The notes beneath the pieces are model-generated. The model worked only from the letters and a program-made list of their open reading frames with translations. It had not been told where the DNA came from and made no database searches. Positions 21,031 to 30,700 of a stretch of DNA of 64,000 bases are shown here, in pieces (position 1 is the stretch's first letter; each line of letters opens with the position of its first letter). Source of the stretch: Nemertoderma westbladi. Taxonomy: Eukaryota; Xenacoelomorpha; Nemertodermatida; Nemertodermatidae. The position numbers were made by a program, and so were the translations under genes. The stretch spans positions 1 through 64,000 of the forward strand of contig JAUCBJ010008427.1 in NCBI GenBank assembly GCA_032718475.1, read 5' to 3'.

Positions 21031-21833
21031 AAATACTTAACAAGAGTTAGCAACCAAATATGTTTGAATGGATATATTGTTTTGTAGTAAAATATTGTAA
21101 TGTGTATATAAAGCGTTTGGAATGCTATTTGAAAAATAACACCATTAGTAAATTTTATGTCATACTGCATTATCAGGTACTGCGGTATAATTACCATAAA
21201 TAGCAGCCCGACTAACCAAAGCAATCCAAATTCATATCCCATATATGTTGGAATATTTCCTCGGTATTTGAGTCTAAATTTTTGGAATATCGTTATTAGC
21301 ACAATTTTTTTATTGGTAAATTGTTTTTGTAATAATATTCCTGCAAATACAACTACTAAAGTCGAGAGTTGAGTGAAAATTGTAAGTACTGGCACAGATA
21401 AAATATTCCAACAACATATAAAGGTTTTTATCATTATATTGCACAATATTTCTCTAGAAATTGTACTAATGTTAGAATAGTGGTCATAACCTAGGTCGTT
21501 TAATTTATTGAGATTGTTTATTAATTGCACGAAAAGTATATTTGTAGTTTTATTTTCATATGTATGTACGGGTAGACATGGGTTCATTGGCGGTGTACCA
21601 GGTAGGATAGGTAGAAAATATATACAATAATTTATAACAATGTATATCAATAAGATAGTGACGCTTGAATTAAATTTATGTAATATATTAAAAACCATTT
21701 TTAATAAGATAAAATATTTGTTGGGTGTGGTTAAAAAACTTACACCTGTAATGCAGACCACTAAAGTTAGACATACGCCCAGTAGTAATTCTATTTTATT
21801 GTACAATTGTACATCGACTGACAAAACTGACAA
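20979..21833 (-). CDS. Multi-pass membrane protein-like frame within the LINE
   Basis: 284 codons with four to six hydrophobic segments (about residues 17-38, 55-76, 140-170, 200-222, 230-252) separated by polar loops containing N-glycosylation-type sites (NKT, NIS). The last 15 or so residues overlap the RT region in a different frame. It sits 98 bp after ORF1 and exactly where a LINE endonuclease would be expected. Its composition is unlike an antisense shadow, but AT-rich DNA can imitate membrane segments. Function unknown. Confidence 0.45.
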   Translation of the reverse strand: MSVLSVDVQLYNKIELLLGVCLTLVVCITGVSFLTTPNKYFILLKMVFNILHKFNSSVTILLIYIVINYCIYFLPILPGTPPMNPCLPVHTYENKTTNILFVQLINNLNKLNDLGYDHYSNISTISREILCNIMIKTFICCWNILSVPVLTIFTQLSTLVVVFAGILLQKQFTNKKIVLITIFQKFRLKYRGNIPTYMGYEFGLLWLVGLLFMVIIPQYLIMQYDIKFTNGVIFQIAFQTLYIHITIFYYKTIYPFKHIWLLTLVKYFLTYPITQQRQIGTLTI

Positions 21834-21930
21834 AAATACAATTATATCTTTTATAAAAATGAATGTAATTAATTAAGTCATTTAGAGGTGGTTATTATAT
21901 TGTATGACTCTACTGTCATCCCCTAATATA

Positions 21931-23697
21931 TTAATACTGGGCTTTGGATTCGCCTATCGCTCTCATTAGATCTATAACAGCGTTGAACACCCTTCCTCCT
22001 TCACCGTGATTCGCCCACCCATCGAAACCCTTACCGGTAGTGGTGTGCGGTATGTTAGTACCGCCACGTCCTGATACTTCTCTATAACTAGAGCGGTGTG
22101 CGTCCAGATTATCTACTGACTGGGGTATCCAGCTCGATTTCGGCTGTAGGGTTGGAGTAGGGTTAGTAGGTTGGTGTTCTCTATAGGACCCCGGTTGCGG
22201 CCAGTAATAGGCCCTGTGGGTCCGGATCAATGGCCGTTCAGATGGTTGACTTGGATGTTGAATATTGTTGTTATTAAAGCGCGCTCCCATTGGGTCCCGG
22301 GGTTGTGACTTTCCAAATAACGCACGTTTAATATTGCTAACATATAGACCCATAGCGTTATGAGAAAGGTGTTTATCATCGTATAGATGTATCGTGGTAA
22401 TGTTAGCATGATGAACGAAGGTTATATCTAAATCTCTACAAACTTTGCTAATTTCGTTGTTAATTGGGGTAAAGCTTTTGTCCGCTCGCGCAATAAGTGC
22501 AGATAAACAGATGTTCGCATCCGGCCATTTCTGATTAATGGCTTTGACGCTCTCCTTCAGATTTCTCGTGAGTTCTACTGGGTTGCGATATTGACTAGCG
22601 CTATCAACATCATTAGTTCCTGTCTGTATATATACGTGCTCTATATTATTATATATACTCGAAGCTGCTTGTATATTTTCTAACAATATTTGTGACGTTT
22701 GTGTTGGTACCATTTTAGCGAATCGGTTTATTTTGCGTGGGTAGACAAACTTCCTATTGCTATCCATAAATAGCAGTGTCGAGATTTCTTCAGTAGAACG
22801 CCTTCCATTGTCGACCTTGGTGAATTTGTTTGGTGCCGCTATGGGCGCACCTCTTTCAGGAGTAATTTCGTTCAGGCTATTACATTGTAAGCCCACCGAA
22901 GTTGTTGTTTCAGTGTTACGTGGCAATACCGTATTATCAGCCGTATTTCCACTGTCACCAGTCAACAATGATGAGTTGTCCGGAAGAAGGACTGGTGATT
23001 CGTTTAGGCCCCTACCGATTACTGATAGTGAGGATGTCTCATTCTGAGTTGAGCTGAGTACCGGTAATGGAAACGATTGAGAATCCTCAGTCAGACCCTG
23101 GCCCTGCCTGATAGATATCCGCGGGGTTGGGGGGTTGGCGTTTGTATTAGTTCCCTCGTTAGATAGTTGTCCCATTAACTCGGTCCCCTTTCCAGAAGAG
23201 TAGTGTGTGAGGAGTATTATCTGTTCTTCAAGTACCTTTATTCGCTTAAGATCCTGTTCGCGTATAGTAAAAAGTGTTTTTAACGAATCCTCGAGGTATA
23301 GCAATCGGTTGATTATCGTTTCCCTGGCAACATCCGGAGTGTCTGCAGATTCGGTAATTATAGTTGGATCCGGATTAGAATTAGTAACGCCTACATGAAA
23401 GTTTTTGGGTCCATCACCGTTATCTTCATTAGTTGAGATCTCTGAGCAGGAAGACCATGAGCTGTCATCATCTGTGAGCGTGTTGTCATTGGTGTTGGTG
23501 TATCCATTTTCTTCAAATTGTTTATTGAGTCGTATAATTAATGAGGATCGAGATCCTGTAATCGATAGATTAAGGAACTGCAGTTTCTTTCTCAGTTTTT
23601 TATTGCTCCAAGCTCCTAAGTCGGGTAGATCTAGTAGTCGGCTAGACTCCATCAGAAGAAATTGTATTTGTAAGTACCGGTTTGGGCAGTTGGGCAC
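21931..23697 (-). CDS. LINE ORF1: SAP-like, coiled coil and SGNH esterase-like domains
   Basis: 588 codons (a second ATG at 23652 may be the true start). N-terminal LLDLPDLGAWSNKKLRKKL with GSRSSLIIRL resembles a SAP DNA-binding helix pair. Residues about 125-165 look coiled-coil. An SGNH-hydrolase-like domain spans about 310-460: FMDSNR (Ser block), IQTGTND (block III) and DDKHLSHNAMG (Asp-His block). Ser/Thr-rich linker between, Gly/Pro-rich tail after. CR1-type ORF1 proteins are known to carry esterase domains. The frame is intact. GC content is visibly higher than in the surrounding Polinton, fitting a separate origin. Confidence 0.75.
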   Translation of the reverse strand: MPNCPNRYLQIQFLLMESSRLLDLPDLGAWSNKKLRKKLQFLNLSITGSRSSLIIRLNKQFEENGYTNTNDNTLTDDDSSWSSCSEISTNEDNGDGPKNFHVGVTNSNPDPTIITESADTPDVARETIINRLLYLEDSLKTLFTIREQDLKRIKVLEEQIILLTHYSSGKGTELMGQLSNEGTNTNANPPTPRISIRQGQGLTEDSQSFPLPVLSSTQNETSSLSVIGRGLNESPVLLPDNSSLLTGDSGNTADNTVLPRNTETTTSVGLQCNSLNEITPERGAPIAAPNKFTKVDNGRRSTEEISTLLFMDSNRKFVYPRKINRFAKMVPTQTSQILLENIQAASSIYNNIEHVYIQTGTNDVDSASQYRNPVELTRNLKESVKAINQKWPDANICLSALIARADKSFTPINNEISKVCRDLDITFVHHANITTIHLYDDKHLSHNAMGLYVSNIKRALFGKSQPRDPMGARFNNNNIQHPSQPSERPLIRTHRAYYWPQPGSYREHQPTNPTPTLQPKSSWIPQSVDNLDAHRSSYREVSGRGGTNIPHTTTGKGFDGWANHGEGGRVFNAVIDLMRAIGESKAQY

Positions 23698-23849
23698 AGC
23701 CTGGCCCTTACTCTACTGTGAAAACAGTCAAACGTCGGGGACAACACTCAAAATGTCCGGACAACACTCAAAATCATGAATTCAGTATTCTGCTAAATAT
23801 TTAGCTACCGGTATTGTACCGCTACTGGTATACTGGATTTCAAAAACTA

Positions 23850-24027
23850 AACTGTGATATTTGCTCAATGTTATAATATGAAGAAGAATATTGAATTTCA
23901 GATAAACCAACTTCTACATCTGATGACAAATATAATATATATGGAAGCTCAACTATAAATGAACTAATGAATTATTGGGGAACCTCGAAGTTGGACCATT
24001 AGAAAATAATGTAATATAACTATTCAT
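23850..24027 (-). pseudogene. Minor capsid paralogue, copy B, N-terminal part
   Basis: From ATG 24027 the frame reads TLFSNGPTSRFPNNS, the same opening as copy A, then after one frame change VEVGLSEIQYSSSYYNIEQ, parallel to VGLSEITYLASMYNIND of copy A. The gene resumes at about 18015, on the far side of the LINE. Lies 90 bp after the integrase stop, consistent with a leftward gene block. Confidence 0.68.
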
Positions 24028-24116
24028 TTTTGGTAATTATATTCATAAAGATTATTATTATAACTCGTTTATAACCGATACAATTGTATGCAAATTAAGT
24101 TAAATTTAATCATAAC

Positions 24117-25184
24117 TTATTTACGTAGTTGGTTTCCATCAATCCACATATTTCGCTTATTACCCTTAAATCGTACTAAATATTGCTTGCTTTTGTTTTT
24201 TATACGTTCTTTGACTATTTTTTCAATTGGAAAAATATCTGTAGCTTGCTTCACTAGTTGAAGTTCTTCTTCATAGAAGGTGCCCTCAATATCTCTACCA
24301 ACAGAATCAGTTATATGATACATTGGATATGGAAGACGATCTCTTCTAATACATTTTATCTTAAAAATTTCATTTGTCCAGTTCCCAATATATGATTTTT
24401 CAAATACATGTTTAGCAATATTAAGTCGTACACTATCACCTATTTTCAACTTTGGTTTAGAGAGCTTCTTAACTGTACCAAAAAGTTTTAGTCTCACTAT
24501 AGCTTGATTTTGCTTATTTACTTGTAAAGGCTTCATTCCTATTGATTTATGAAATGTATTATTATATGTATTAATAATTTTAGGAAGGATATCTACCCAT
24601 TTAGTATTTCTTCTACGAGTAAATATTTTGAACATCCGTGACTTTAAAGTACAATTAAAACGTTCACAAATTGCGGCTTTGAATTGGGATCGAGTTGTAT
24701 AATAATTCAACTTATTTTTCTTTAGATAAGTCAGTACTATGCGATTATTGAATTCAAGTCCTTGATCACTCACTAAATGACGTGGTTTTCCATCCAAAAA
24801 AATTATTTCTAAAGCTACCTTAATTTCTTTCCCTGTTTTTCGTTTTAGTGGTAATGCCCAACCTTGTTTTGAAAAACAATCAATTGCTGTTATAATATAA
24901 TTGAAACCAGAATTAACATTGCTATATTTCTGCATATCAACCAAATCTGTTTGTATAGTATCTCTTATACCCGAAAAAAACATTCTAGAAGTGGGATAAT
25001 GCCTTCTAGCTGATCTATGAAGAGTGTAGGTCGGTTGACTCGTTAGCCAATTTTTTACAATACTTTGCTTCAACCCGCTCGCTTTGCTTAGTGCTTTTAC
25101 GCCACCAAACCCTGCAGTGTTTGAAATATTGTAGTAAACAGCAGCTAGCCAATGATCTCGTTGGTTCGCCATCACTTTGGTCAT
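24117..25184 (-). CDS. Polinton retroviral-type integrase (INT)
   Basis: Intact 355 codons from ATG 25184. The rve core carries D80 in QTDLVDM, D140 in LVSDQGLEF and E174 in CERFNCTLK, a D-D-E set with correct spacing. After the core come an SH3-like segment (KLKIGDSVRL) and a C-terminal chromodomain-like stretch (FPIEKIVKERIKNKSKQYLVRFKG..). It inserts Polinton ends and generates the 6-bp duplication seen here. Undamaged, in contrast to most of the element. Confidence 0.93.
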   Translation of the reverse strand: MTKVMANQRDHWLAAVYYNISNTAGFGGVKALSKASGLKQSIVKNWLTSQPTYTLHRSARRHYPTSRMFFSGIRDTIQTDLVDMQKYSNVNSGFNYIITAIDCFSKQGWALPLKRKTGKEIKVALEIIFLDGKPRHLVSDQGLEFNNRIVLTYLKKNKLNYYTTRSQFKAAICERFNCTLKSRMFKIFTRRRNTKWVDILPKIINTYNNTFHKSIGMKPLQVNKQNQAIVRLKLFGTVKKLSKPKLKIGDSVRLNIAKHVFEKSYIGNWTNEIFKIKCIRRDRLPYPMYHITDSVGRDIEGTFYEEELQLVKQATDIFPIEKIVKERIKNKSKQYLVRFKGNKRNMWIDGNQLRK

Positions 25185-25278
25185 AACTACGTTTTTGACT
25201 TATACAATTACACACACAATCACAATTAATTTTCAATCTCATAAACCAAGACATTATTATTAATATTATTACTACTAT

Positions 25279-25506
25279 TTATATATAGTTCAAAAAAGCA
25301 ATGTCGTTTATTGTTTTGATATGTTTTTTAATAGTTATTTGCTTTGAATTCTTGAGTGTCTTCTTCTTCTTCTTTTTCTTCATCTTCTTCTTCTTCTTGA
25401 TATTTTTTAAGAGTTTTGTTTGTAATGCAATAGGTTTAGTATATTTTTGTTGTTCTAATAAATTATGTTGTTCTGGTATTATGAGATACATTTTATGAAA
25501 TGACAT
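25279..25506 (-). CDS. Small Lys-rich Polinton protein
   Basis: 75 codons, two bases after the next frame upstream. Begins MSFHKMYLIIPEQHNLLEQQ, similar to short proteins starting K-MYLV-P-E that follow the GGF-tail protein in other Polintons, and then becomes a run of lysines. The Lys run reflects a purine repeat in DNA, so the C-terminus may be expanded. Function unknown. Confidence 0.45.
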   Translation of the reverse strand: MSFHKMYLIIPEQHNLLEQQKYTKPIALQTKLLKNIKKKKKMKKKKKKKTLKNSKQITIKKHIKTINDIAFLNYI

Positions 25507-25508
25507 GG

Positions 25509-25850
25509 TTATGATGCAGCAGATGCGATAGTTGTAGTTACCTCTACAGCTCCAACTATTAAAGGAATAAGGAATGGAAGGAATCCCCCTTTCTGTGATA
25601 ATTTCTTACGATAATCCTTAATATTTGAATGCTTCTTAAAATTTCGCATTTGACTTTTATATGGAGCTAGTTTATTAGCATCGGAAGCTTTGAATCTGAG
25701 ATTTCCATATAAAACATTTAATGTGATATTTATGAGAAAACGAATTAATTCATTACTAGCTTGTGTTCTAATAAATAATCCTCGAGCACGAGGTGTGCTA
25801 TTTTTCAAAAACTCCAACTCAGAACGATGCTTATGAATAATAGACTTCAT
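25509..25850 (-). CDS. Small Polinton protein with GGF and hydrophobic tail
   Basis: 113 codons, intact. An N-terminal region rich in basic residues contains LEFL, ARGLF and SNELIRFL. The C-terminus KKLSQKGGFLPFLIPLIVGAV is a hydrophobic tail preceded by Q-G-G-F, a signature repeatedly seen in a small conserved Polinton protein. Probably virion-associated; the role is not established. It lies between ATPase and integrase in the usual order. Confidence 0.65.
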   Translation of the reverse strand: MKSIIHKHRSELEFLKNSTPRARGLFIRTQASNELIRFLINITLNVLYGNLRFKASDANKLAPYKSQMRNFKKHSNIKDYRKKLSQKGGFLPFLIPLIVGAVEVTTTIASAAS

Positions 25851-26035
25851 ATTATTAACTTATTTAAAAAAAAAAAGAACATAAAACTTCAAAACAAATA
25901 TTTATTAACTAATACGCTTATAAGTGACAAATTTGCATAAAATATATACACAAACTAATTAATGATAGAAAGTAGCATATTATTGATATTAAAAAATAAT
26001 ATTTCCAAATGATATATTGATCAATATTATTATCA

Positions 26036-26671
26036 TTATTGTAAATAAACACAATGTTTATGTGTAAACAGATGCCCCCGAACACGATAATTATCATTTG
26101 TTAACTGATGAAAATCAATGATTAACGGATGAAATGGTTCTGCAGTTGCATCACGAAAGGTATCAATTAAGAATTTAGGGTTTGTTGGATTCATCTGATA
26201 TGAAAGTACACGAATTTGTGTTTGGTCTCTAGGAATTTTAAAAATAATAAAGTATGTACTATTAATTGAACGAGTTCTTGCTTCTGCTCCTCTTTGATAT
26301 AAGTTTTGTGTTAATAAAATAACTACAGAATGTGTATGTCAAGCAATTTTGGTGAATAATTGTGTAGTTTGCTTTGAACTTTCTAGCTCACTCATAAGAT
26401 CATCAAAAACTAATATTGTATTTCTCTGAATATTTTCATTTAAATTTTCAGGAATTGTATTTAATGTAGTTATATTTATCCCTCTAATGTTAGGTTTTGT
26501 TTGACCATAGAACCATATGATATTATTAGAAGGAGTATCAAATATAGTTTTCCTATTTTGAAGCAGTTTTTCAACAAATGTTGTTTTACCACTTCCAGAT
26601 GGTCCTGCTATTAATATTGTGCTTCCAAATCTAAATCGTACATCAATAGGGTTATGAGATTTGCTAGCCAT
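26036..26671 (-). pseudogene. Polinton packaging ATPase (FtsK/HerA type)
   Basis: From ATG 26671: Walker A GPSGSGKT at residues 23-30, Walker B ILVFDDLM at about 87-94. One in-frame TGA lies at about 26339-26341, between FTKIA and a continuing VVILLTQNLYQRGAEART segment with the arginine expected of this family. The rest stays open to TAA 26036-26038, giving about 211 codons, normal for Polinton ATPases. It would drive genome packaging into capsids. Confidence 0.88.
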
Positions 26672-26699
26672 TATTTTATAAAATGTTTATCATTATTAT

Positions 26700-27140
26700 T
26701 AAAAGTTTGATATTTTCTTGCGCTTATTACAATTTTCAAATATAAAATCTATATGAATTTTTTAAAAATAGAATTAGGCTATATATAGGATAACAATTAG
26801 TAACTAAGCCAATATCAAATTAATATAATTACAACAAATTACTATAATGAATGCTACTCCTTATGCATAAGATTACATAAAAATATGACTTTAATTGAGA
26901 TAATAATTCTCATTCAAAACTAATCAAGCATATGATAAAATTGGCTATATATAATATAGTATATTTAAAGCTATTTCTACTTAAGAGTCAGCAAAAACCT
27001 AATTTACTATAAAGAAATGGAGACATTAAGTTTATAAGATAATCATATTTACATATTATTATTTCCTAAAGTTCATTTAATAAATAAAGTATATATAGAA
27101 TACAATAAGATTTAGCGTTTGAATAACAAAATATAAATTA
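26700..27140. other. AT-rich spacer
   Basis: Between the TBP-like frame and the ATPase. Very AT-rich, no reading frame or repeat recognised. Confidence 0.6.
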
Positions 27141-27142
27141 TG

Positions 27143-27737
27143 CTAATTGCATATTATATATTTACAAAATAATTTATACACATTATCAAACATAGTTGGA
27201 TGAGTCATAGATACTATCTTACCAGTATGAAAAATACTAAAATATGATGTATTTATGAAGCATCGTATACCACAAAATAGTTCAGGGTTATAATCTAAGT
27301 GAAAGCTATCATTATTTATTTTAAAATATCCACATTTTTCAAGACATTTTCTAAAGTTGATTTCAAGAAAGATAATGCGAGTTTCACTATTTCGTTTTAA
27401 ATTTGCTATTTTCAAACTGGTAAGGTTTGCTATGTAATCAATTTGTAAAAGTAAGTATATTACTACATAGGCCAACGATTGTTATAGCACCACTCTCAAA
27501 AAACATAAAAGTTGCCTCATGATTGCGAAAAATTAACATTTTCGGTTTTGTTACCAAATGACCATCTATTTGTTTAGATAACTGTATTAAATCTAGTTTT
27601 GAAGAGCAGTATGCAGAATATTGTCGATTAACAATTTGATTTAGTTTAGAAGAAATGATTTGTTTGTCTTTCTTTAATGTTGCATTATCATTAGTTTTTA
27701 GTGTTATTCTAAAAATAGAAGAATAGAATGATTATGA
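27143..27737 (-). pseudogene. TBP-like (TATA-binding-protein fold) protein
   Basis: Two successive repeats with the TBP pattern. Repeat 1: KLDLIQLSKQI, then MLIFRNHEATFMFFESGAITIVG (about 27690-27480). Repeat 2: YNPELFCGI, then FSIFHTGKIVSMTHP followed by an amphipathic helix (about 27330-27150). Known TBP repeats read LDL...IA, YNP..F.G and F.SGK.V.TG in the same order. A frame change at about 27475 separates the repeats. No ATG precedes repeat 1 in frame. It sits immediately after polymerase, so belongs to the Polinton. A promoter-recognition role is inference; the phenylalanine positions used to kink DNA could not be verified. Confidence 0.6.
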
Positions 27738-27754
27738 GTTTTCTATTATTAGTT

Positions 27755-30700
27755 TTATGTGTTGATATTATTACTATCATTGTCATAGTTGCTGGCATGT
27801 CCATGTTGCTGCCCTAAAACCACTTGTGGAGCAATGGTTTTAGGTATAATGGGACGAGTTAACTTTGTGATATAGTGTCCATAGGGATAGCTGATATTTT
27901 TATCCTTCCACCAACGTTTAGTCTCCCATAAAGTTAATGATTTCTTATGAATTCGGGCAGTTTTTACTTGATGTTTGTCCGATCTAAAGGCATTGGTATA
28001 CCGAAACAGCTCAGTTTCATTGAAATAGCAATCCAAATAATCTTGATGAGAAATTTGCTTTGCTACAACACTTTTTGATACACTTTTTGAAGTTTTTTTC
28101 TTAGGAGCATCATATGCTTCAAATGAGTATACTTTTGGTTTTAAAAATACCCATGATTTGTAGAGACAGCCTTTTGATTCATCCTTCAAAAAACCTAACG
28201 ATGCTTTATATTTATTTGTATATAGATGATATGAGGTATCATAGTTTGAAGTATCTAAAAACCCACCATTATACATTGCAGTTAAAAATTTATCGTGTGA
28301 AGTATTAGTGATGCTAAGCATGAGGCTATCAGTATCTCCACCACAAGCTCGAATTTGGCATCCTAATTGCTGTTCTATAGGCTTAATTTTAGAGTAGAAA
28401 TAATCATACATTTCCAATTTTGAGAGATCAAGGATAGCTATACCAATCAATACAGCTTGATTTAAAGTTACAGCTTCCTTGCAAAATGTATGTCCAGATA
28501 AATTTGGTGAAAATACAACAAAAGACTCATGATTGGGTTTAGCGACCAATTTTTCACATTCCTCGCTTGATGTTGCTAGCCTAAAATTTATTCTATTACA
28601 CACTTTTTGCAAACATTTCCCATATAGAGCATTATTTAAAAGCTTATAGAACAGAACTTCGAATGGATTTTTGGCAGATTGTCGCTTATTTGTATTAAAA
28701 GCTATATAGTCTCTAAATATGTATTTTTGTGAAAATGAATAAATATTATGAATTTTTGTAATTTTGTAATTTTGAGTCCCATTTTTAGATAAAATTGTAA
28801 TAGTTTAATATGAACTCCATATTCATATTTAGGAAATTGATGAAGTAAAAGTTTGGTGGATACATCATTGTATTTTTTGATGGAAGCATCGTCTCTAATA
28901 TTATAATGCTCCCACTGGTTTTTCATATGTGGGCTGAGAAGAGAAGATGGTACGCTCATCTTCTCAGGACCCAATGGCATATCAATAGTGAGATCTTGAA
29001 CTTTTTTTGGATAATCGAGGCTTACTACACAAAAATATCCAGTATCACCATCAGCATCGATTGTGGCCAAGTCAATTGGTATTGTGACTTTTTTGATGTT
29101 GGCATATGGAAGCTTTTGAGATAGAGCATGACCATAAAGATTGTTTGCATCCACTGGTATCAAATATTTTTCTGGTTTGGAAGAGTCATATTCAGGTTTT
29201 CCAGGGATATTGGCCAACTCCAAATGCGAATTTATAAAAACCATTCCTCCACGGATAGAACATTCAAATTGAGAATAAATGGAAGAATCACTCAATAGCT
29301 CAATTGAAATATCTATGAATTTTAGAGCAGCATCATGTGTTAATCCTGGTGCTGTATAATAATGGAGTGGTTCTAGACTATAGTTAGTTAGGCAGAGTTG
29401 ACGAAACTCTTCGAAAACATCAGCTAGGAGAGTAATATAAAGACAGAGATAGCCCATTAGATAGTCATAGATAGTCTGACATTGAAGTTCATCCCAAGCA
29501 GTGAGTGCACGTTGATAATCTTGAATAGAACAGTCTTCGAGTTTAAGATCATTATAAAAGTCTGCAATAGGAGGTAGTTTGGTTTCATGAAGGTTGGAAA
29601 TATTTTGGATATAGCTATAGGGAAAGACACCTTTATTCTTAATAGTAGAGTCTGTAATGTTTGGATATAGTGCTTTCATTTGAGTTAGCGTATGTGGAAT
29701 AGCTGTGGATAGATTGGAATTGTTGGAGGTAAGATAGCTACTAAGGTTGTCTAAACTAGCAGTCATAAATTGAAATGAGTCCAAAAAATTAAGGCAGATG
29801 GTATCTTTCAATGTGGCAGATTTTGCATTTTCATCTATTGAAATGTTGCTTGTAAATTTATATAATTTTCAGTCGTTTGCGGTATTATATTAAAATGCCA
29901 ATGTTTGCGTGCACTTGTGGTCATGCCTTCCTTTAACAGTATATGTAGGTCATATTTTCGGAGATTATGAAAAATGATGGCAAATTTATTTCTTTTTATT
30001 GATAATTTACGATTACAACTGCTGACGCAAGCAGCACCACGATACTTTCCAGTATAATGGTCATGGTCGCGAACCTTTGTAGTTAAATTTTTAGAAAGGT
30101 CTAGTCCATAAGAGTCAGGAGTAAGGATACAATTACAAGAGTAGCAGTTTGTTGCAAGATTAAAGTTTTGTTGTTCAGTCTGTGTTAAGTGCATGTGTAT
30201 GTTAGTATTTGTGCCAGAGATTGACCATTCATAGAGTTTCCTACAGTGAGATTCTAAAGCAGTTAATAAATCATTTATTACATGATTGGAGCCATCATCT
30301 TTGAAAGTTTGAATTGGAGTAGGTGGTCGGTTTATTAAATTGCGGTTAGGTATAGTATAAAATGCAGCCGCGCTTGCGATGTGTTTTTGAGGAAATTTGG
30401 GGTCTGATATAGGTTCTAGAATAGTTTCTATATCAGAGTAGATGCAGAAAGGAGGAGAAAGTGTTTTATCGAGTCTGTTAAATTTAAGTGTTAGTTTGTC
30501 AGGAGTAGGCATTCGCTCCACTTGTCATTTAGCGGAATAGCAAAGGTCACGGTGTGTTTCTAATGCATTTGACAAATAAAATGGTTGTGTGCAACGCTCA
30601 CAGAAAAACAAACGGTTATGTGAGCCTGTTCTTGTGTTGAATAGGCGGCCCAAGTCTGATACCGCTGAATAATGTCTAAGAAGACTGTTTGTATTGTCAA

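Larger units (their letters stand above)
18016..23845 (-). mobile_element. LINE inserted in minor capsid gene B
   Basis: The 3' end lies at the left, with five ATAAG units (18016-18040) as the reverse complement of a TTATC-repeat tail. Reading leftwards it encodes an SGNH-type ORF1, a membrane-protein-like frame, and RT with C-terminal region. The flanking halves of minor capsid B show it entered as one piece. The right border is placed only to within about 20 bp. A 902-bp TTAA element is nested in its RT gene. Confidence 0.75.

Noticed and set aside
23405-23779. Plus-strand frame opposite LINE ORF1
   Set aside because: Antisense of the SAP/coiled-coil coding region; no protein-like features of its own.
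25301-25498. Phe-rich plus-strand frame
   Set aside because: Complement of the Lys codon run of the small Polinton protein.
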